From NCBI GenBank assembly GCA_002483105.1, contig DLHG01000015.1:318197-382196 (forward strand): a DNA stretch of 64,000 bases, given 5' to 3'. The translations under genes were made by a program, and so were the position numbers. Shown here in pieces: positions 1 to 6,838 of the stretch; the first letter of the stretch is position 1; each line of letters opens with the position of its first letter. The notes beneath the pieces were generated by a model that saw only the letters and a program-made list of their open reading frames with translations, was not told where the DNA came from and did no database searches. This DNA is from Bacteroidetes bacterium UBA7674 (GTDB taxonomy: Bacteria; Bacteroidota; Bacteroidia; Chitinophagales; Chitinophagaceae).

Positions 1-213
1 TTGGCAGCATTGCCTGACGGCTCCATTCAACCTGTGTACCTTGCCGGCGTAAAACCTAAAGGGGAGTGGAATAAGTTTTATCTGAACATATCCCAGTTTA
101 CTTCAGCATACCCTAACGCCCAGAAGTTCGCGGTTATTTTAAGAACGGAACTTGAAAACGGGCAAACAGATGGCTACGTATTGCTGGATAATATTAAAGT
201 AATATCTTACTAG
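1..213 (+). CDS. C-terminal fragment of an unidentified protein
   Basis: The reading frame is open from the first base of the window and ends in TAG at 211-213, so only the last 70 or so residues are visible; the apparent first codon (TTG) is probably internal. The fragment alternates polar and hydrophobic residues and ends in a strand-like segment (YVLLDNIKVISY). That resembles the last strand of a beta-sandwich domain of the carbohydrate-binding type often found at the end of Bacteroidota surface lipoproteins. There is no T9SS tail. It ends 19 bp before a sugar transferase gene on the same strand, so it may be part of an envelope or polysaccharide operon. No function is assigned. Confidence 0.6.
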   Translation: MAALPDGSIQPVYLAGVKPKGEWNKFYLNISQFTSAYPNAQKFAVILRTELENGQTDGYVLLDNIKVISY

Positions 214-232
214 CCCCTTTTGAACCATTTTT

Positions 233-1660
233 ATGCCCCTTGCACCATCTAAACGAAAGGCCATTCGCCAACTTGTACTGCTGGATTACCTGGCAGCGGT
301 ATTGGCATGGATGATCTCCTGGGCATACAGGCATGAGATAATAAAAAATGAACGCTTCTTTGAGACCCTTGATTTCCTGACCGCCAGGGATTATTTCTTC
401 AGCCTGATAATAATACCGAGTTGCTGGCTACTGCTCTACTTACTCTCGGGTACTTATTTTGACCTGTACCGTAAGTCGAGGCTGAACGAAGTGAACCGTA
501 CACTTATATCGTGCATACTGGGTACGATCTGTATTTCCCTTTTTGCCTTTACCAATGACACAATAGACTACTCCGCCTACTTCATTAAAATGACAGGCAG
601 GTACTTATTCATTCATACGGCCTTTGCGCTTACCTTCCGACTCATCATCCTCAACAGCATTAAAAGAAATCTTGTAAAAGGGAGAGTGGGCTTTAATACC
701 CTGATCATAGGTGGTAACTACAAAGCTATAGAGATATACAAGCAGGTAATAGACAACCCGAAAGTACTGGGTAATATCTTTAAAGGATTTATCTACTCAA
801 GCAAAGAAGCCAGCAATGGTATGAGCGAGTACCTGCCGCAACTGGGCAACCTTGATAACCTGGAGGAGATAATAGACGAACACGAAATAGAAGAAGTAAT
901 AGTAGCAGTTGACTCCTCTGAGCACTACCTTCTGGAAAACATCGTTACCCGCCTGAGCTACAGGCCCGTAGTAGTAAAGGTGCTACCCGATATGTATGAT
1001 ATCATTTCGGGGTCGGTAAAAACCAGCAACGTGTATGATGCCGTACTGATACATATACATCCAGACCTGATGCCCGACTGGCAGCGGGTATGCAAGCGCG
1101 CCATTGATATTTTGTGCTCACTGCTGGCGATAATACTGTTAATACCTGTGTATGTGTTTGCTGCTATCAAAGTAAAGTTATCATCGCCGGGGCCGGTATT
1201 TTATAAGCAAGAGCGCATAGGGCTGTTTGGCCGGTCGTTTTATATTTATAAATTCCGCTCCATGCATACCAATGCGGAGGTGAATGGCCCTGCACTATCG
1301 AGCAAAGAAGACAGCCGCATAACAGCATGGGGCAAAATAATGCGTAAATGGCGCATAGATGAGATACCGCAGTTCTTCAACATTCTGAAAGGGGATATGT
1401 CACTGGTAGGACCGCGCCCTGAAAGAAAACACTTTATTGACATCATCAGCGAAAATCATCCGCACTACAGGTATTTACATAAGGTAAAACCGGGACTTAC
1501 CTCTTGGGGAATGGTGCAGTATGGCTATGCAGAGAACGTGCAGGAAATGATAGCGCGTATGAAGTATGACCTGCTGTATATAGAGAACTGCTCCCTGGCA
1601 CTGGACATCAAGATCATGCTCTACACCTTTATGGTTATCATACAGGGAAGGGGGAAGTAA
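233..1660 (+). CDS. Exopolysaccharide biosynthesis polyprenyl glycosylphosphotransferase
   Basis: This membrane enzyme should move a sugar-1-phosphate from a nucleotide sugar onto undecaprenyl phosphate, the first step in building an exopolysaccharide or O-antigen repeat unit. The N-terminal half has several hydrophobic spans and a Rossmann-like CoA-binding-type segment (TLIIGGNYKAIEIYK, about residue 155). The C-terminal 190 residues are a bacterial sugar transferase domain: membrane re-entrant segment after KRAIDIL, then KFRSMH, WRIDEIPQFFNILKGDMSLVGPRPE and the KPGLTSWGMVQ segment. Length (475 aa) fits the two-domain WcaJ/CpsE class. A second, shorter enzyme of the family is at 20396-21148. 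The specific sugar cannot be read from sequence. Confidence 0.93.
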   Translation: MPLAPSKRKAIRQLVLLDYLAAVLAWMISWAYRHEIIKNERFFETLDFLTARDYFFSLIIIPSCWLLLYLLSGTYFDLYRKSRLNEVNRTLISCILGTICISLFAFTNDTIDYSAYFIKMTGRYLFIHTAFALTFRLIILNSIKRNLVKGRVGFNTLIIGGNYKAIEIYKQVIDNPKVLGNIFKGFIYSSKEASNGMSEYLPQLGNLDNLEEIIDEHEIEEVIVAVDSSEHYLLENIVTRLSYRPVVVKVLPDMYDIISGSVKTSNVYDAVLIHIHPDLMPDWQRVCKRAIDILCSLLAIILLIPVYVFAAIKVKLSSPGPVFYKQERIGLFGRSFYIYKFRSMHTNAEVNGPALSSKEDSRITAWGKIMRKWRIDEIPQFFNILKGDMSLVGPRPERKHFIDIISENHPHYRYLHKVKPGLTSWGMVQYGYAENVQEMIARMKYDLLYIENCSLALDIKIMLYTFMVIIQGRGK

Positions 1661-1695
1661 TAGTGAACAGTTTACAGTGATCAGTTAACAGTTTC
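1661..1695. repeat. 7-bp tandem repeat, about five units
   Basis: Between the sugar transferase stop and recR the sequence reads as units of the type cAGTkwA, with CAG starting at 1668, 1675, 1682 and 1689, exactly 7 bp apart. A related unit starts at 1661. No coding frame uses it. Confidence 0.6.
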
Positions 1696-1702
1696 CTACT
1701 GA

Positions 1703-2329
1703 TCAACTGCCCTTCATACTTACATAATTATCTATCGGGAGCCTTTTGGCTATGGAGCGGGCGAGGGTCATTTCGTCGGCGTATTCCAGTTCTCCACCAA
1801 AGGAAATACCTCGCGCGATAGTGGTGATGCGTATAGGCAGCTCACTCATTTGGCGGGCAATATAATATACGGTAGTGTCGCCTTCAATAGTAGGGCTCAG
1901 CGCCATTATCAACTCCTCTACTTCTTCGTTCTTTACACGCTCGTGCAGGGAAGCTACGTTTAGCTGCTCGGGGCCTATGCCATCGAGCGGGGACAGTATA
2001 CCGCCCAATACATGATAAAGGCCATTGTACTGCTGGGTGCTTTCGATAGCTATTACATCACGGATGGTCTCTACCACGCATACCTGGCTTTTGTTACGAC
2101 CGGGACTTGCACAGATAGTACATTGATCGGAGTCGGAAATATTGTGGCAGGTATTACAAAAGCATATTTCGTTGCGCATACGCGAAAGAGCGCCGGAAAA
2201 ACCGTTCACTTCTTCCTTTTCCATCTTCAGTAAATGCAGCACCATTCTGAGCGCTGTTTTTTTACCTATCCCGGGGAGTTTGGAAAACTCCTGCACCGCA
2301 TCTTCTATCAGCTTCGACGAAAAAATCAT
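1703..2329 (-). CDS. recR: Recombination mediator protein RecR
   Basis: RecR acts with RecF and RecO to load RecA at single-strand gaps during recombinational repair. The protein has the expected order: helix-hairpin-helix at the N-terminus (LPGIGKKTALRMVLHLL, residues about 18-34), a four-cysteine zinc finger (CNTC and CTIC, about 58-73), and a Toprim domain that begins CVVET and carries the GGILSPLDGIGP motif. At 208 aa it has the normal family length. A good Bacteroidota-type promoter lies just upstream, and the gene is convergent with the sugar transferase. Nothing is missing or unusual. Confidence 0.97.
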   Translation of the reverse strand: MIFSSKLIEDAVQEFSKLPGIGKKTALRMVLHLLKMEKEEVNGFSGALSRMRNEICFCNTCHNISDSDQCTICASPGRNKSQVCVVETIRDVIAIESTQQYNGLYHVLGGILSPLDGIGPEQLNVASLHERVKNEEVEELIMALSPTIEGDTTVYYIARQMSELPIRITTIARGISFGGELEYADEMTLARSIAKRLPIDNYVSMKGS

Positions 2330-2360
2330 ATGCTCTTGAAAAACAAGTTGATAACAGCTC

Positions 2361-2391
2361 CAAAATTACGATAAATGAGTGGGTAAGCAAG
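2361..2391 (-). promoter_or_regulatory. Promoter of recR
   Basis: On the minus strand a -7 element TAATTTTG (2368-2361, consensus TAnnTTTG) is preceded by CTTG (2391-2388) with a 19-bp spacer. This is the Bacteroidota sigma-A layout. The predicted start of transcription lies about 25 nt before the recR ATG. Confidence 0.6.
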
Positions 2392-2412
2392 GTGGATTTT
2401 GCGACTGCAGTC

Positions 2413-2508
2413 AACTGCAATGAAACTGCAACCAACTGCCGTGAAACTGCAAGTTACCGCAGCGAAACTGCAGCCAACTGCAATAAAACTGCAACGAACT
2501 GCAGGATA
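2413..2508. repeat. Helically phased AACTGC repeat array
   Basis: AACTGC (or one diverged copy at 2455) begins at 2413, 2424, 2434, 2445, 2455, 2466, 2476, 2487 and 2497. The spacing alternates 11 and 10 bp, so the array is a 21-bp dimer repeated about 4.5 times, with one unit per helical turn. It lies in the spacer between recR and the T9SS cargo gene, in no plausible coding frame. A similar phased array with a different unit is at 58772-58895. Confidence 0.75.
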
Positions 2509-2585
2509 AAAAAGAGATAAAAAACATGAAAGTCAATACAGTAAGGCATCTTCACTTTTCAAAAACAGGACAAGACTGATTGATA

Positions 2586-2632
2586 GTCGCGTTGCAAACG
2601 CCTTTCACGGGCATCCGCGTTACAAACGCGGA
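2586..2632. repeat. Two near-identical small hairpins in tandem
   Basis: GCGTTGCAAACGC (2589-2601) and GCGTTACAAACGC (2617-2629) are the same palindrome with a 3-nt loop, 28 bp apart. The second extends to an 8-bp perfect stem (2614-2632). Neither is followed by a T-run, so they are more likely dispersed repeat units than terminators. Confidence 0.55.
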
Positions 2633-2692
2633 CGAGAGCTGACGAAATATCTGAACAATACTAAAAAGAACCCGAAGCCTATACAGGCGACC

Positions 2693-2741
2693 TGTAAAGA
2701 TACGAATAACGGGTGAGGTGAAAGGGGTTTGTGGATATGTT
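2693..2741. repeat. Bipartite conserved motif, copy A
   Basis: TGTAAAGATACGAATAA (2693-2709), a 20-bp gap, then TGTGGATATGTT (2730-2741). The same two blocks with the same 20-bp gap recur at 58950-58998. The motif lies 79 bp beyond the stop codon of the minus-strand gene at 2820-3545. Confidence 0.7.
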
Positions 2742-2772
2742 ATGGTGGTTATGGGACACGGGTTTAAAATAA

Positions 2773-2799
2773 GAAAGGCGGGCATAAAGCCCGCCTTTC
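2773..2799 (-). terminator. Terminator of the T9SS cargo gene at 2820-3545
   Basis: Perfect 11-bp stem GAAAGGCGGGC/GCCCGCCTTTC with a 5-nt loop. Read on the minus strand it is followed by TTATTTTAAA. It sits 21 bp beyond the stop codon. Confidence 0.75.
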
Positions 2800-2819
2800 C
2801 AGTATGGTAAGAAATAAAA

Positions 2820-3545
2820 TTATTTCTGAACAGAGAATTTACCAACTTGTTTAGTGTTGCCGACTCTCAACTCAACAATATAAAGACCATTGCTGAAATT
2901 GTTAACGTTTATCGTAGCTTTCTGAGCGCCATTTACGTTACCAAGGTTTTCCTGGTATACTTTACGACCTGTGATATCAGTTACAATCATTGTAGCTTCA
3001 TTGTAGCTATTAGAATAGTAGTCGAAGCTAACAGAAGAAACTGCAGGGTTAGGATATACATTCAGGCTAGCTGTTGTTGAACCTTTGCTACCACCCAGTT
3101 TTTCTGAAATGCTAACAGGAGTATTCAAAATGTAAATCGAGTTACAAAGTTTGTTGTTAGCCATTACAGGATCAGCTATAATTGCATTGCTAGAATTTTT
3201 AGCCCAGATACTATCACACCATTGGCTAGGACCTGTAGCAGGGCCTTGGTTGAAACCAGTTGTATCGTAGAAGTATACAGTATCAGTGGCCGGAAGACCT
3301 GCCGGAGGCAAAGTTAATTTGAATACTGTGTAAGGAGTAGACAAGAAAAGTGTATCAGTTTGAGTCAACGCATTAGGACCGTGATTTACGAAAGCATATG
3401 CGAAAACATATTGCGGCGGATTGGTAGTCGCAATTTCAATTGTATCTCCGTTTTGTACGTTGTGAAGAATAGCCAAATCAGCTTGTGCGAAAGCTGAAGT
3501 AACAGACAGCATGAATAGGGCTGCGAGCGTGTAAAGTTTTTTCAT
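2820..3545 (-). CDS. Secreted protein with T9SS type A sorting domain
   Basis: A 241-residue exported protein of unknown function. A signal peptide (MKKLYTLAALFMLSVTSAFAQ) directs Sec export. The central part looks like an Ig/CARDB-type beta domain rich in aromatic and Thr residues. The last 80 residues are a type A T9SS sorting domain: the VYPNPA motif, then a beta-sandwich with VTDITGRKVYQ and ending GLYIVELRVGNTKQVGKFSVQK-like strands. The T9SS would therefore translocate it across the outer membrane and cleave the tail. The T9SS-related genes at 62521 and 63703 and gldC at 25288 fit this. The gene has its own terminator and appears monocistronic. Confidence 0.88.
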   Translation of the reverse strand: MKKLYTLAALFMLSVTSAFAQADLAILHNVQNGDTIEIATTNPPQYVFAYAFVNHGPNALTQTDTLFLSTPYTVFKLTLPPAGLPATDTVYFYDTTGFNQGPATGPSQWCDSIWAKNSSNAIIADPVMANNKLCNSIYILNTPVSISEKLGGSKGSTTASLNVYPNPAVSSVSFDYYSNSYNEATMIVTDITGRKVYQENLGNVNGAQKATINVNNFSNGLYIVELRVGNTKQVGKFSVQK

Positions 3546-3682
3546 ATAATGTTTTTAAGTTTTGTCAAATATATAGTATTTTCTGCAAAAAAACACTACA
3601 GGAGCAGAAAATACCCCTTGTTAACCAGCTGTTTATCAGCCACTAACAAAAGACATATAAAAGCCCTGAAACCATTGCTGAG

Positions 3683-3710
3683 CTTGACATACAGAGTATT
3701 TTTAAATTCG
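3683..3710 (+). promoter_or_regulatory. Possible promoter of the T9SS cargo gene at 3762
   Basis: CTTG (3683-3686) and TAAATTCG (3703-3710) are separated by 16 bp and match the -33/-7 pattern with one mismatch in the -7 box. The implied leader is about 45 nt. This is a weak match. Confidence 0.35.
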
Positions 3711-3761
3711 TGTCGGAGGGGTGTTATTCGGTACCTTGCAGCCACTTAAAAAAAATAAACT

Positions 3762-4913
3762 ATGAAAAAGCTATTACTCGTATCCGCAGCTATTGCCATC
3801 AGTGCAGGCAGCTTTGCGCAGTCGTCATTCAAGAATGACCACATTACTTTCAGCCCTTCCATGCAGGCAAAAAGTGCTACTATTTCTAATAACATAGATA
3901 TGGACGATGTTGCCGGTAAATCAACTGCTACCAGTGACACGGCGTATGATTTCCTGACCTTAGCCATGCAGAAGCAGATCTTTGACTCATCAGCCTTCTA
4001 TGTATTAGGCAGCTTACCTGCTGATAGCGGCGCATTCTTCGGGCCAAACAGTTCAGGCTTTAACGCTTTTGCAGAATGGTTCAACCCCGGCACTTACCTT
4101 CCTGATACCACGATGCAAATAGTTGGCGCTGTTAGCCGTTGGGGTGGTACAGTTCAACCAAACTCTTTAAAGACGATATCATACAAGATGTGGACAATAA
4201 ATGCACTTACCAACACAGCTAGTGATAGTGATAATTTCATTTCAGAAACACCCGGCGTGGCTACGTTTACACAGATAGACAGCATCACCAACCTGATGAT
4301 GGATACCGCACTTACAATTGAGTGGTTCGTTACAGCCCAGCCTGTTACCGGCCCGTTCTACATGGGTTATGAACCAAATTTCCTATTTGCTCCGGCCCTT
4401 GGTGATACTATAGGCCTGTACTCTACAAGGAATGGCTATAGCTGGTTCCATGGCGTCGTTGATACTATCATCAACAATGGCGGTGGCGATATGGATACTG
4501 TATATTTCGCTCAGACCTGCTACAGGCAAGGTGTTAACTGGAACGACGTATGGGTAAACAATATTGCATCTGTTAACCTTTCGATCATGCCTATTTACCG
4601 TTACGAAGGTGGTAACGTATTCCCGGCGGAAGTAGCTAACGTGGGTACTAAACTGGCTGTATATGGCAACTATCCTAACCCCGCCAATGATCAAATCAAT
4701 ATCAACTTCGGTTTAGCGAATGCTTCGGAAGTTAAGGTTCAGATCATGGACATCACCGGCCGCACATTGAGCACTACTACTTTCGGTAAAATGAAAGCAG
4801 GCGCTAACACCGTTTCTGTTAGTACATCAGGCTTAGCCGCAGGTAACTACGTTTACATGATCTCTTCTAACAACGGTGGTGCAATTGCTGCACAGTTCAC
4901 TGTTGCTAAGTAG
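3762..4913 (+). CDS. Secreted protein with T9SS type A sorting domain
   Basis: A 383-residue exported protein of unknown function. The N-terminus is a signal peptide (MKKLLLVSAAIAISAGSFAQ). The middle 270 residues have no motif I recognise; they are rich in aromatic residues, Asp, Thr and Gly, as in extracellular beta-rich domains. The C-terminus is a type A sorting domain: GNYPNPANDQININF, then VQIMDITGRTLSTTTFG and AAGNYVYMISS, ending QFTVAK. It should be exported by the T9SS and either attached to the surface or released. It is divergent from the other cargo gene at 2820-3545, with a 216-bp spacer between the two starts. A strong terminator follows. Confidence 0.87.
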   Translation: MKKLLLVSAAIAISAGSFAQSSFKNDHITFSPSMQAKSATISNNIDMDDVAGKSTATSDTAYDFLTLAMQKQIFDSSAFYVLGSLPADSGAFFGPNSSGFNAFAEWFNPGTYLPDTTMQIVGAVSRWGGTVQPNSLKTISYKMWTINALTNTASDSDNFISETPGVATFTQIDSITNLMMDTALTIEWFVTAQPVTGPFYMGYEPNFLFAPALGDTIGLYSTRNGYSWFHGVVDTIINNGGGDMDTVYFAQTCYRQGVNWNDVWVNNIASVNLSIMPIYRYEGGNVFPAEVANVGTKLAVYGNYPNPANDQININFGLANASEVKVQIMDITGRTLSTTTFGKMKAGANTVSVSTSGLAAGNYVYMISSNNGGAIAAQFTVAK

Positions 4914-4934
4914 TTTTTTAGCATAACATTATAA

Positions 4935-4970
4935 AGAGCAGGGCTGCCAAATGGCAGCCCTGCTCTTTTT
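4935..4970 (+). terminator. Terminator after the T9SS cargo gene (possibly bidirectional)
   Basis: A 15-bp stem AGAGCAGGGCTGCCA/TGGCAGCCCTGCTCT followed by a T-run on the plus strand. The minus strand is A/T-rich beyond the hairpin, and the next gene ends convergently at 4986, so it may serve both. The core GGGCTGCC-GGCAGCCC recurs in the sodA terminator at 57691. Confidence 0.85.
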
Positions 4971-4985
4971 ATATCTGGGTATCGT

Positions 4986-5318
4986 TTATTTAAGTTTCTC
5001 GTTGTTGCTATGTCTATCAGCATCACGAGTTGTCTTTTTCTCCATGTTCCTGCGGAGTGCTTCTGTGAGGTCAACCCCTGTCTGGTTGGCGAGGCATAGG
5101 AGCACCCATAGCACATCGGCCATTTCATCTGCGAGCCCATCTTTCTTGTCGCTTTCTTTAAATGATTGCTCCCCGTATTGGCGTACTATGATACGCGCGA
5201 GCTCGCCGGTTTCCTCCATCAGGATGCCCAGGTTGGTGAGCTCACTGAAGTATCTCACCCCAATGGTATTGATCCACTCATCCACCTGCTGCTGTGCCTG
5301 CTTTATCGTCATGTCCAT
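4986..5318 (-). CDS. MazG-like nucleotide pyrophosphohydrolase
   Basis: A 110-residue all-alpha NTP pyrophosphohydrolase, expected to cleave nucleoside triphosphates (possibly non-canonical ones) to monophosphate and pyrophosphate. The family's metal-binding acidic residues are visible in LMEETGELARIIVR (about residues 30-43, EExxE pattern) and DGLADEMADVLWVLLCLA (about 61-78, ExxD pattern). Length matches single-domain MazG-like/dUTPase-like proteins, not the tandem E. coli MazG. It stands alone between a convergent cargo gene and a divergent MoxR gene. The substrate cannot be predicted. Confidence 0.9.
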   Translation of the reverse strand: MDMTIKQAQQQVDEWINTIGVRYFSELTNLGILMEETGELARIIVRQYGEQSFKESDKKDGLADEMADVLWVLLCLANQTGVDLTEALRRNMEKKTTRDADRHSNNEKLK

Positions 5319-5389
5319 TTGGAGCTATATTTGGTTGTTTTCGCAAAATAATGGAACTTCCACGTTAATAAAACAAAGGCAAGAAAAAG

Positions 5390-6355
5390 ATGCAGGCATT
5401 CGCAAGCGATACAGAAGCAGTAAAGGCGCTGAAAACCAAACACGAGGAAATAAAGAAGGCAATAGGACAAGTGATAGTAGGCCAGGAAGATGTGGTGAAT
5501 AAACTGATCATTTCGATACTGTGCAACGGACATAGCCTGCTGGTAGGTGTACCGGGACTGGCAAAAACCCTCCTTGTAAAGACAGTGGCCGATGTGATGG
5601 ACCTGTCCTTCAAGCGTATACAGTTTACCCCCGACCTGATGCCCAGCGATATAACCGGTGCAGAGATACTGAATGAACAAAGACAATTCCAGTTTATAAA
5701 AGGTCCGATCTTCGCCAACATCATACTTGCGGATGAGATCAACCGTACCCCGCCCAAAACACAGGCGGCGCTACTGGAAGCGATGCAGGAAAGGAATGTG
5801 ACCACAGGTGGTATGCTGCACAAGCTACCAGCTCCCTTCTTTGTACTGGCTACCCAGAACCCCATAGAGCAGGAAGGTACTTATCCGCTGCCGGAAGCCC
5901 AGCTTGACCGCTTTATGTTCCAGATATGGCTGGATTACCCAAGCTTTGCAGAAGAAGTGAACATAGTGCGCAATACTACAGGAGACAATAAAATAAACTT
6001 ACCCAAAGTACTGAGCGCGGAAGAGATATTATATTACCAGGACCTGATACGCAGAGTGCCTGTGCCGGACAATGTGCTGGAGTATGCAGTTGGGCTGGTA
6101 CACAAGACAAGGCCTTCCGCTGCCAATGCACCGGCAGCTACCACACAGTATATATCTTACGGAGCAGGGCCTCGTGCCTCTCAATACCTGATACTGGGTG
6201 CTAAATGCCATGCTTTGCTGAATGGTAAATTTTCGCCCGATATAGAAGACGTGCAAGCGATGGCAGTGCCTGTACTGCGTCATCGTGTGGTGCGCAACTA
6301 TAAAGCTGAAGCGGAAGGTGTTTCGCAGGAAGGATTGATCAAGCAATTATTATAG
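5390..6355 (+). CDS. MoxR family AAA+ ATPase
   Basis: A 321-residue AAA+ ATPase of the MoxR/RavA group, which act as chaperones that assemble or activate protein complexes, often with von Willebrand factor A proteins. Walker A is GVPGLAKT (residues 53-60), Walker B is IILADEINR, sensor 1 lies in VLATQNPIEQEGTYPLPEAQLDRF, and the C-terminal lid follows. In many Bacteroidota moxR is followed by DUF58 and vWA genes of the bat operon. Here the next gene is a DinB-like protein, so the usual partners are absent from this locus. Confidence 0.93.
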   Translation: MQAFASDTEAVKALKTKHEEIKKAIGQVIVGQEDVVNKLIISILCNGHSLLVGVPGLAKTLLVKTVADVMDLSFKRIQFTPDLMPSDITGAEILNEQRQFQFIKGPIFANIILADEINRTPPKTQAALLEAMQERNVTTGGMLHKLPAPFFVLATQNPIEQEGTYPLPEAQLDRFMFQIWLDYPSFAEEVNIVRNTTGDNKINLPKVLSAEEILYYQDLIRRVPVPDNVLEYAVGLVHKTRPSAANAPAATTQYISYGAGPRASQYLILGAKCHALLNGKFSPDIEDVQAMAVPVLRHRVVRNYKAEAEGVSQEGLIKQLL

Positions 6356-6365
6356 TAGTTCTGTA

Positions 6366-6836
6366 ATGGAAAATATAGAGTTGAAAAAAGCCTGGCTGAA
6401 GAGTGAATACACGAAAAGACTGGCGGAGCTGAAACCTGATGCTGAGCGGCTTTGGGGTAAAATGAATGTGCAACAGATGATAGAGCACATGAGCGATTAT
6501 GTACGCATAGCAAATGGGCGCACGCCTATGAATATCGTAACACCTGAGGAACATTTAGATAGAGCGCAAGCTTTCCTGATGAGCGAAAAGCCGTTCAAGG
6601 AAAATACGCCCAACTCACTGATGCCTGATGAGCCGCCTGTAGCAAGACATGCAAATACCACAGATGCCATACAGGAACTGCAAAGCGAAGTGGACCACCT
6701 GTTTGAAGTCTTTGAAAAAGATGCTGCATTAAAAATAGCCAACCCCTTCTTCGGGAACCTTGACTTTGATATGCAGGTGCAACTATTGCATAAGCATGGC
6801 TGGCATCACATGAGGCAATTTGGTATCAGCGAATAA
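6366..6836 (+). CDS. DUF1569/DinB-superfamily protein
   Basis: A 156-residue protein that I place in the DUF1569 branch of the DinB four-helix-bundle superfamily, based on LWGKMNVQQMIEHM near residue 30 and the C-terminal LLHKHGWHHMRQFGI. In DinB folds such histidines bind a divalent metal; the H in QQMIEHM and those in HGWHHMRQF are the candidates here. The biochemical role is unknown. It starts 10 bp after the MoxR stop and is probably co-transcribed with it. A GT39-like gene converges 2 bp beyond its stop. Confidence 0.75.
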   Translation: MENIELKKAWLKSEYTKRLAELKPDAERLWGKMNVQQMIEHMSDYVRIANGRTPMNIVTPEEHLDRAQAFLMSEKPFKENTPNSLMPDEPPVARHANTTDAIQELQSEVDHLFEVFEKDAALKIANPFFGNLDFDMQVQLLHKHGWHHMRQFGISE

Positions 6837-6838
6837 AC

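Noticed and set aside
2413..2508. CRISPR-like regular repeat spacing
   Set aside because: The unit is only 10-11 bp with no unique spacers and no cas genes nearby; it is a phased simple repeat.
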